Shown one piece after another: positions 58,121 to 64,000 of a stretch of 64,000 nucleotides of DNA (its first letter is position 1; every line of letters starts with the position of its first letter). The notes below the pieces were generated by a model. That model worked only from the letters and a program-made list of their open reading frames with translations. It had not been told where the DNA came from and searched no databases. Origin of the DNA: CAWALV01 sp963782965. GTDB taxonomy: Bacteria; Actinomycetota; Actinomycetes; Acidothermales; Acidothermaceae. The position numbers and the translations under genes are program-made. Location of the stretch: the NCBI GenBank assembly GCA_963782965.1, contig CAWALV010000002.1, forward strand, positions 558,001 to 622,000. Direction: 5' to 3'.

Positions 58121-59965
58121 GTGGCGGTCGTCGAGGTCGGGCACTTGCGCAAGGTCTACGGGCGCACGGTGGCTGTCGACGACGTCAGCTTCAGCGTCGA
58201 CGAGGGCGAGATCTTCGGCCTGCTCGGCCCCAATGGCGCCGGCAAGACAACGACGGTCGAGAGCGTGGTGGGCCTGCGTACCGCCGATGCCGGCACGATC
58301 CGGGTCTTCGGCCTCGACCCGGTCGTCGACCATGCTGCGCTGCGCGACCGGGTGGGCGTGCAACTGCAAGAGAGTGCGCAGCCGCCGAAGCAGCGGGTGG
58401 AGGAGGCGCTCGCGCTCTACTCCTCCTTCTACCGGCAGCCGGCAGACCCGGCAAGGTTCATGGCGGCGCTCGGCCTCGCCGAGAAGGGCCGCAGCTACTA
58501 CCGCGAACTGTCCGGCGGCCAGAAGCAGCGCCTGTCGATCGCACTCGCCCTGATCGGTCGCCCGCAACTCGCCGTCCTCGACGAGCTGAGCACCGGGCTC
58601 GACCCGCAGGCTCGGCGTGACGTCTGGGAGCTCGTCCGAGGGCTCCGAGACGAGGGCGTCACGATCATGCTCGTCACCCACGACATGGACGAAGCGGAGC
58701 ATCTGTGCGATCGGGTGGCGCTGGTCGACTCCGGCCGGATCGTCGCCATCGACACGCCTGCGGCGCTCGCCGAGCTGGCGGCGGGGGGAAAGCGGGTGCG
58801 GTTCCGGCCGTCCGCGCCCTTCGACGACGCGCTGCTCACCGAACTGCACGAGGTGCGAACCCTCTCCCACGAGGGCGACTGGGTGGTCGCCACCGGCGAG
58901 GGTGAGCTGGCGAACGTCGTCGTGTTGACCCTTGCCCAGTCGGGTGTCGTCGCGCGCGACCTCGTCACCGGCTCGGCCGAGCTGGAGGACGCGTTCCTTG
59001 CTCTCACCGGTCGTGGGATCGACCTACCGGCGGGTGGCGTCGGCACACCCGGTGCCGAGATCGCCGACACCGGTCCGGCGGTTGTGACCGATTCCATGGG
59101 AGCCGGCAGCGGCAGTCGCGCTCCGCGACGGGACGACGACGCCGCGCGTGACCGGGAGCGGCTGGCGTTTCGGGGCTGGCACACGCTAGTGCCGCGACGC
59201 GGGCAGGACGCACCGAAGGTACCGCGGGCCGCGTTCCGCCAGCTCGTGGCCAACGAGGCGCGGCTGATGGTGCGCAACCCGGCAGTGCTGTTTTGGAGCG
59301 TCGCCTTCCCGATCCTGCTGCTGCTGCTGTTCGCGAGCCTGCCCGGCACCAACGAGCCGAGCAAGTCTTTCGGTGGGCTGACCTTCTTCCAGGTCTACCT
59401 CCCGGTGCTGATCGCCTTCAGCCTGGCGATGGTCTCCCTGGTGGGGTTGCCGCTCCCGCTCACGGCGTACCGCGAGCTGGGTGTGCTGCGACGCATGAAG
59501 ACGACACCGGTGCCGCCGTCCTGGATGCTTGGCGCGCAACTCACCCTGGCCGCGGGCATGTTGCTCGTGGTGGCGCTCGTCGTCATCTTCGGCGGCTCGC
59601 TCGCGCCGCACTCCCACCTCCCGCGCCAGCCGTTCGGCTTCCTGCTGGCGCTGGTGTTCGCGGCGCCCGCGATGCTCGCTGTGGGTCTGTGGGTGGCCTC
59701 GGTCGCGCGCACGCAGCGCGCAGCGGGCGCGATCGGTGGCATCATCCTCTACCCGATGCTGTTCTTCGCCGGCGTTTGGGTCCCGCAGGAGGCGATGGCG
59801 CCCGCGCTGCGGACCGTCAGCCACTTCACCGAGTTGGGCGCCGGCGTCCAAGCGATGGACACCTCGATCCAGGGCCACTTCCCGCCGGTCGGTTCGTTCG
59901 CGGTGATGCTCGCCTGGGCGGCCGGATTCGGCTGGCTCGCCATACGCATGTTCCGGTGGGAGTAG
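58121..59965 (+). CDS. ABC transporter, ATPase-permease fusion (DrrA-DrrB-like)
   Basis: A 614-aa fused protein. ATPase: Walker A GLLGPNGAGKTTTVESV, signature YRELSGGQKQRLSIAL, Walker B LAVLDELSTGLD, and H-loop VTHDMDEAEHLCD. A linker (about 300-390) is followed by an ABC-2 membrane domain with six helices (VLFWSVAFPILLLLLFASLP ... RELGVLRRMKTTPVP ... IILYPMLFFAGVWVP). DrrAB-type pumps export drugs or lipids; fusion of the two is common. GTG 58121 has a GGGAGAGC site; the frame upstream lacks domain features. Next to hyp genes only by convergence. Confidence 0.9.
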   Translation: MAVVEVGHLRKVYGRTVAVDDVSFSVDEGEIFGLLGPNGAGKTTTVESVVGLRTADAGTIRVFGLDPVVDHAALRDRVGVQLQESAQPPKQRVEEALALYSSFYRQPADPARFMAALGLAEKGRSYYRELSGGQKQRLSIALALIGRPQLAVLDELSTGLDPQARRDVWELVRGLRDEGVTIMLVTHDMDEAEHLCDRVALVDSGRIVAIDTPAALAELAAGGKRVRFRPSAPFDDALLTELHEVRTLSHEGDWVVATGEGELANVVVLTLAQSGVVARDLVTGSAELEDAFLALTGRGIDLPAGGVGTPGAEIADTGPAVVTDSMGAGSGSRAPRRDDDAARDRERLAFRGWHTLVPRRGQDAPKVPRAAFRQLVANEARLMVRNPAVLFWSVAFPILLLLLFASLPGTNEPSKSFGGLTFFQVYLPVLIAFSLAMVSLVGLPLPLTAYRELGVLRRMKTTPVPPSWMLGAQLTLAAGMLLVVALVVIFGGSLAPHSHLPRQPFGFLLALVFAAPAMLAVGLWVASVARTQRAAGAIGGIILYPMLFFAGVWVPQEAMAPALRTVSHFTELGAGVQAMDTSIQGHFPPVGSFAVMLAWAAGFGWLAIRMFRWE

Positions 59966-59974
59966 CGCCAAGCG

Positions 59975-61141
59975 TCAGCAGATGCGGGGGAGTTGCTCGC
60001 CGACGAGCATGTCGACGACGCGAGTGGCACCCACGGTGGTGCTCATGACGACCCGAGGAGCGCGGCCGTCGGTTACCCGACGGGTGACCCGACCGATGAC
60101 AACCGCGTCCGCGCCCGCGGGCGATGCGTGCATCGCGGCGAGGACGCCGGGCAGCACTGCCGGCTCGACGATCGCGACCAGGCAACCCTCGTTGGCGACG
60201 TGAAGCGGGTCGAGCCCGAGCATCTCGCAGGCTGCGGCGACCGAGGCCGGCACCGGTATCGCATCTTCGTCGATCGAGATCTCGACGCCGGAGCTTCGCG
60301 CGATCTCGTTCAGCGCCGACGCCACCCCACCGCGCGTCGGATCGCGCATGACGTGAATCGCGTCGCCCGCGGCCCGAACCATCGCCTCGACGAGTGCGTT
60401 GAGCGGCTGGCAGTCCGACTCGACGTCCGCTTCGAAACCGAGACCCTCTCGAGTGCTCATGATCGTGACACCGTGGCGGCCGATCGGGCCCGAGACGAGT
60501 ACCACGTCGCCGGGCCGCGCTCTGGTCGCGCTGGGGGTGGCCCCGGGCAGTCGGCGTCCGACACCTGTCGTGGTGATGAAGAGACCGTCCGCGGCTCCGC
60601 GGTCGACCACCTTCGTGTCGCCGGTGACTATGCGGGCTCCGGCCAGTCGTGCCGCTGCGCCTACCGATTCGCAGACCCGCCGCAACTGCGCGACCGGAAA
60701 GCCCTCCTCGATGACGAACGCGAGGCTCAGTGCCACCGGCAACGCGCCCATCATGGCCAGGTCGTTGACCGTACCGTTGACCGCCAGAGCACCGATGTCG
60801 CCGCCGGGAAAGAAGAGGGGCGTGACGACGAAGGAGTCGGTGCTCAAGACCAGGTCGGGACCATCGAACGCCACCACGGCGGCGTCTTCGAGCGCGCCTG
60901 CAGTCGCGGCCGCTCCGAGTGCAGGCAGGACGACGTCACGCAGCAACTCGGCCGAAAGTTGGCCACCCGAGCCGTGCCCGAGCAGCACGCGTTCGGTTTC
61001 GGTGTGCGGCACCGGGCAGGCGAGCGCCGCAAGGTCAGCACGGTCAGCACGGTCAGCACGGTCAGCAGGGTCAGCACGGTCAGCACGGTCAGCACGGTCA
61101 GCAGGGTCGGTGCGCGGCGCGGTCGCGTCGGTTGTTGTCAT
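59975..61141 (-). CDS. hypE: Hydrogenase maturation protein HypE (carbamoyl dehydratase)
   Basis: A 388-aa HypE. LLGHGSGGQLSAELLRDVVL, FVVTPLFFPGGDIGALAVNG, TVNDLAMMGA, PGDVVLVSGPIGRHGVTIMS and IHVMRDPTRGGVASALNEIA match the PurM-like ATPase; the C-terminal PRIC ends in the Cys that is carbamoylated by HypF and dehydrated to the cyanide ligand of [NiFe] hydrogenase. The N-terminus is unusual: ~24 residues of Ala-Asp-Arg repeats encoded by a 9-bp tandem array. ATG overlaps the hypD stop (ATGA). Confidence 0.95.
   Translation of the reverse strand: MTTTDATAPRTDPADRADRADRADPADRADRADRADLAALACPVPHTETERVLLGHGSGGQLSAELLRDVVLPALGAAATAGALEDAAVVAFDGPDLVLSTDSFVVTPLFFPGGDIGALAVNGTVNDLAMMGALPVALSLAFVIEEGFPVAQLRRVCESVGAAARLAGARIVTGDTKVVDRGAADGLFITTTGVGRRLPGATPSATRARPGDVVLVSGPIGRHGVTIMSTREGLGFEADVESDCQPLNALVEAMVRAAGDAIHVMRDPTRGGVASALNEIARSSGVEISIDEDAIPVPASVAAACEMLGLDPLHVANEGCLVAIVEPAVLPGVLAAMHASPAGADAVVIGRVTRRVTDGRAPRVVMSTTVGATRVVDMLVGEQLPRIC
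61033..61113. repeat. 9-bp tandem array (GGTCAGCAC) within hypE
   Basis: Eight near-identical copies of GGTCAGCA(C/G) fill 61033-61104, plus a degenerate copy to 61113, inside the start of hypE. On the coding strand it gives Ala-Asp-Arg / Ala-Asp-Pro repeats. Copy changes would alter length without frameshift. It shares the GGTCAG core with the array at 6693-6737. Confidence 0.95.
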
Positions 61142-62262
61142 GCCATCGCTCCTGACGTCGCCACCGGCTCGACCGCCGTGCTTCGGCCGGCGTTGTAGTA
61201 GGCCGCGCAGGTGCCCTCGCTCGACACCATCGGCGCACCGAGCGGGTTACGCGGTGTGCATGGCGCGCCGTAGGCCGCGCAGTCGGTCGGTATCTTCACT
61301 CCACGCAAGATTGCGCCGGAGATGCAATCCGGATGCTCACTGGTCACGATGTCTCCGACGGCGAAGCGGCTTTCGGCGTCGAACTGCGCGTATGCCGGCG
61401 TGAGTCGCAGGCCGCTGTTCGCGATGGTCCCGACGCCGCGCCAGGCGCGTTCGGAGATCTCGAAGACTCGCCGGATGGCGTCCTGCGCGTGCAGGTTGCC
61501 GTCTCGTTGCACCGCGCGGATGTACTGGTTGTCGACCCGCCCCTCGCCGGCTTCGAGCTGGCGGACGGCCATCAAGATGCCTTCGAGCAGGTCGAGTGGC
61601 TCGAACCCGGTGACGACGATGGGCACGTGATACTTCGCGGCGATCGGCTCGTACTCGCGCCAGCCCATGACCGCGCATACGTGCCCGGCAGCGAGAAAGG
61701 CGTCGATCTGGCACTCGGGGTCGTCGAGGATCGCCGTCATCGCCGGAGGCACCAGCACGTGGCTCACCAGCACGCTGAAGTTCGTCAGCCCCAGTTCCTT
61801 GGCCCGGATCACCGTCATCGCGTTGGCCGGGGCCGTCGTCTCGAAGCCGACTGCGAAGAAGACGACTTGACGCTCGGGTTCGTCGATCGCAATGCGGACG
61901 GCGTCCATCGGCGAGTACACAACTCGCACGTCCGAGCCGCGAGCTTTGAGTGAAAGCAGGTCTGTGTTCGAGCCGGGTACTCGCAGCATGTCGCCGTAAC
62001 TGGTGAACACGACGTCCGGGCGCGTGGCTATTGCGCACGCTTTGTCGAGCAGCTCGAGAGGCGTGACGCACACCGGGCAGCCGGGCCCGTGCACCATCCG
62101 CAGGCCCGCCGGCAGCAGGTCGTCGATGCCCTGCCGCACGATGGTGTGGGTCTGGCCGCCGCACACCTCCATCAGGCTCCACGGCCGGGTCACCGCCGAG
62201 TGAATCTCGGCCAGGAGCTGGCGAGCCAGCTTCGGGTCTCGGTACTCCTCGACGTACTTCAC
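61138..62262 (-). CDS. hypD: Hydrogenase maturation protein HypD
   Basis: A 374-aa HypD, the iron-sulfur scaffold on which HypC delivers Fe and the CN and CO ligands are assembled. Conserved Cys motifs: LMEVCGGQTHTIVRQGIDDL, GPGCPVCVTP, GHVCAVMGWREYEPIA, and the C-terminal cluster Cys in DCAAYGAPCTPRNPLGAPMV with SEGTCAAYY. GTG start overlaps the hypC stop (GTGA). Confidence 0.96.
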   Translation of the reverse strand: MKYVEEYRDPKLARQLLAEIHSAVTRPWSLMEVCGGQTHTIVRQGIDDLLPAGLRMVHGPGCPVCVTPLELLDKACAIATRPDVVFTSYGDMLRVPGSNTDLLSLKARGSDVRVVYSPMDAVRIAIDEPERQVVFFAVGFETTAPANAMTVIRAKELGLTNFSVLVSHVLVPPAMTAILDDPECQIDAFLAAGHVCAVMGWREYEPIAAKYHVPIVVTGFEPLDLLEGILMAVRQLEAGEGRVDNQYIRAVQRDGNLHAQDAIRRVFEISERAWRGVGTIANSGLRLTPAYAQFDAESRFAVGDIVTSEHPDCISGAILRGVKIPTDCAAYGAPCTPRNPLGAPMVSSEGTCAAYYNAGRSTAVEPVATSGAMA

Positions 62263-62525
62263 GCCGGGCTCACCTGCTCGACACCCAACTCCTGCTCCAT
62301 CGCGCCGGGCATCGACGAAATGATCTCGAGCGTGCGGAGCGCCTCTTCTTCGTCGAGCCGGCTGATGGCGAACCCCACGTGAACGATCACGTAGTCACCG
62401 ACAACTGTCTCCGGTACGTAGGCGAGACACACGTCGCGTCGCACGCCACCGAAGTCGACGGCGCCGGTCAGGGGCCCTTCGCCGGTGGAAATGTGCGTTA
62501 CCCGGCCCGGGATACCAAGGCACAT
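62259..62525 (-). CDS. hypC: Hydrogenase maturation chaperone HypC
   Basis: An 88-aa HypC starting MCLGIPGRVTHISTGEG; the N-terminal Cys (after Met removal) binds the iron and HypD. VDFGGVRRDVCLAYVPETVVGDYVIVHVGFAISRLDEEEA is the family signature in shortened form (G.r..V.l..v....GdYvivHvGfAi). It lies six bases after hypF and overlaps hypD by four bases. Confidence 0.95.
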   Translation of the reverse strand: MCLGIPGRVTHISTGEGPLTGAVDFGGVRRDVCLAYVPETVVGDYVIVHVGFAISRLDEEEALRTLEIISSMPGAMEQELGVEQVSPA

Positions 62526-62531
62526 CAGCGC

Positions 62532-64000
62532 TCACGACCTTCGTGTCAGGGATGTTCTCGCGGCCGCGACGGCCGCTTGTCCGAAACTGATTCCGCCGTC
62601 GTTGCAGGGCACTTGCTCCGGCACGTACACCGAAAAGCCCGCGCTGGTCAGCGCCGAGCCGATACCAGCGGTGAGCAACCGGTTCTGGAACACACCGCCG
62701 GAAAGGCAGACGTCGCCGACGCCGTGTGCACGCCGAACCTCCTCGCAGATCGCGAGCGTGACAGCGGTGATCGTGCGGTGGAAGCCGGCGGCAGTGCGCC
62801 CGGTCGGTACGCCGTCGCGCACGCCATCGGCCACCGCGCGAAGCGTCGGCCTGACGTCGTAGACCCACAGACCGTCGTGCATGCGCAGTGCCCAGGGGAG
62901 TTCGTCCGCCGTCCCGGTCGTTGTGGCCGCCTCCAGCGCGACCGCGTTCTCGCCTTCGTAGCTGACGTCGTCACCGAGCCCGAGCAAGCAGGCGACTGCG
63001 TCGAACAGCCGACCGGCGCTTGACGCGAGCGGGGAGTTGACGCTGCGCTGCACCATCCGCCGGACGACGTCCACCTCGCGTGAGTCGAGCCGCGCCAGGA
63101 CGTCGAGGCCGGTGGCGGCCTGCTCGCCGTCGTCCGAGTCGAACCGTTCGGCACCGAAGAGGTAGCCGAGCGCCATCCGGGCCGGGCGTCGGATCGCCGC
63201 TGCGCCTCCTGGCATCGGCGCGCGGGAGAATCTGCCGACGCGTCGGTAGTCGGTGAGGTCGGCGAGCAGGATCTCGCCGCCCCACAGCGTCGCGTCGTCG
63301 CCGTAGCCCAGGCCGTCGTAAGCGACGCCGATGAACGGACGCTCGAGCCCGAACTCCGCGGCGCAGGCGGCTACATGCGCATGATGGTGCTGGACTCCGA
63401 TGCGCTGCTCCCGGTTCCACGACATCGCGTATTGCGTCGAGAGGTAGCCCGGGTGCAGGTCGTGTGCGACGACGCCGGGTTGCACTCGCTCGATGTCGCA
63501 CAGGTGGGCGGCTGCGCTGACGAAAGAGTCGAACGTGTCGGCGTCCTCGAGGTCGCCGGTGTGCGGGCCGATGACGGCGCGACGGCCGTTCGCGATCGTG
63601 AACGTGTGCTTGAGTTCTGCTCCGAGGGCGAGGATGGCCGGCCTCGCCGCGACCGGCAAGGCGACTGCGGCAGGTGCGAACCCACGAGCTCGCCGCAACG
63701 TGCGAATGCGTCCTCCGGCCAGCTGGACGACCGAGTCGTCGTGGCGTGAACGGATCGGCCGGTCGTGATGAAGGAAGCCATCTGCGATGCCGGCCAGTCG
63801 CGCGGTCGCTTCCTGCTCGGTCAACGCCATCGGCTCGTTCGCTCGGTTGCCGCTCGTCACGACGAGCGGTATGCCGAGGTCGGCGAGCAGCAGGTGGTGC
63901 AACGGCGTGTACGGCAAGAAGACACCGATCCGGTCGAGCCCAGGGGCCACCTCGTCGGCGATCGGCGCAGACGCTAATCGGTCGAGCAGCACGATCGGGC
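62532..64000 (-). CDS. hypF: Carbamoyltransferase HypF, C-terminal part, truncated by the window edge
   Basis: About 489 residues at the C-terminal end; the frame continues past 64000 (the last readable residues PIVLLDRL fit the family). YrdC-like end: YTPLHHLLLADLGIPLVVTS, GNRANEPMAL. The Kae1-like carbamoyltransferase domain has QHHHAHVAACAAEFGLERPF, GVAYDGLGYGDDATLWGGE and LSGGVFQNRLL, with HDLHPGYLSTQ. HypF carbamoylates the HypE C-terminal Cys using carbamoyl phosphate and ATP. N-terminal acylphosphatase and zinc-finger domains lie outside the window. Confidence 0.95.
   Translation of the reverse strand, partial: PIVLLDRLASAPIADEVAPGLDRIGVFLPYTPLHHLLLADLGIPLVVTSGNRANEPMALTEQEATARLAGIADGFLHHDRPIRSRHDDSVVQLAGGRIRTLRRARGFAPAAVALPVAARPAILALGAELKHTFTIANGRRAVIGPHTGDLEDADTFDSFVSAAAHLCDIERVQPGVVAHDLHPGYLSTQYAMSWNREQRIGVQHHHAHVAACAAEFGLERPFIGVAYDGLGYGDDATLWGGEILLADLTDYRRVGRFSRAPMPGGAAAIRRPARMALGYLFGAERFDSDDGEQAATGLDVLARLDSREVDVVRRMVQRSVNSPLASSAGRLFDAVACLLGLGDDVSYEGENAVALEAATTTGTADELPWALRMHDGLWVYDVRPTLRAVADGVRDGVPTGRTAAGFHRTITAVTLAICEEVRRAHGVGDVCLSGGVFQNRLLTAGIGSALTSAGFSVYVPEQVPCNDGGISFGQAAVAAARTSLTRRS

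Noticed and set aside
1..64000. CRISPR arrays, tRNA/rRNA genes, prophage or transposase genes
   Set aside because: Looked for spaced direct repeats, cloverleaf-like segments and transposase motifs; none found. The tandem arrays have no spacers.

Overview
The window looks like chromosomal DNA of a high-GC actinomycete. Coding GC is very high, with frequent GTG starts and many 4-bp ATGA/GTGA stop-start overlaps. Gene families typical of the group include DUF3558-like and DUF1918 proteins, an Acg-type nitroreductase, CtpE/CtpF-like P-type ATPases and paired universal stress proteins. The genus cannot be fixed from sequence alone. I found no tRNA, rRNA, CRISPR array, prophage or intact insertion sequence.

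Layout. (1) 1-6.7 kb: the end of a secreted subtilisin-like protease with a Trp-rich repeat tail, a large sensor kinase and CheY-like regulator, a flippase-like membrane protein, a PQ-loop transporter and a LacI-type regulator. (2) 6.7-17.1 kb: a redox module bracketed by two OmpR-type two-component systems. It holds a b-type cytochrome-like membrane protein, two membrane-anchored low-complexity proteins, an ApbE flavin transferase, a ferric-reductase-like haem protein, a NuoF-like NADH dehydrogenase subunit, a ferredoxin and a third low-complexity anchored protein. It reads like a route from NADH across the membrane to extracytosolic flavin carriers. (3) 17.0-35.1 kb: an MFS transporter on the minus strand, then a copper region on the plus strand: a CopC-CopD fusion, a 1845-aa secreted beta-helix protein, three paralogous double-cupredoxin proteins, a small anchored protein and a two-component system.

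(4) 35.1-50.4 kb: a dormancy/hypoxia-like region. A minus-strand operon runs universal stress protein, flavodoxin, CtpF-like ATPase, CtpE-like ATPase, SMR transporter. Next come a STAS protein, a DUF1918 protein, an Acg-like nitroreductase, a second universal stress protein, and pyruvate:ferredoxin oxidoreductase with a dihydroorotate-dehydrogenase-like partner. Several promoters carry sequences resembling the mycobacterial DosR box. (5) 50.4-60 kb: mixed genes, including a PH-like small protein, an HExxH membrane protein, a monooxygenase-like protein, an alpha/beta hydrolase, a hemerythrin, a methyltransferase, a lipoprotein, a fused ABC transporter and a truncated metallophosphoesterase remnant. 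(6) 60-64 kb: the minus-strand hypF-hypC-hypD-hypE operon for [NiFe]-hydrogenase maturation, with hypF running off the end. No hydrogenase structural gene is in the window.

The most interesting observation is in the copper operon. Protein b (26967-28286) keeps a full type-1 copper set and two His-x-His pairs in its first cupredoxin domain. Protein c (28298-29686) has lost its first-domain ligands but keeps two His-x-His pairs in its second domain. Protein d (29690-32587) has lost nearly all of them. Two-domain multicopper oxidases build the trinuclear copper site between domain 1 of one subunit and domain 2 of the next, so b, c and d could form one heteromeric oxidase with its active site split over two polypeptides.
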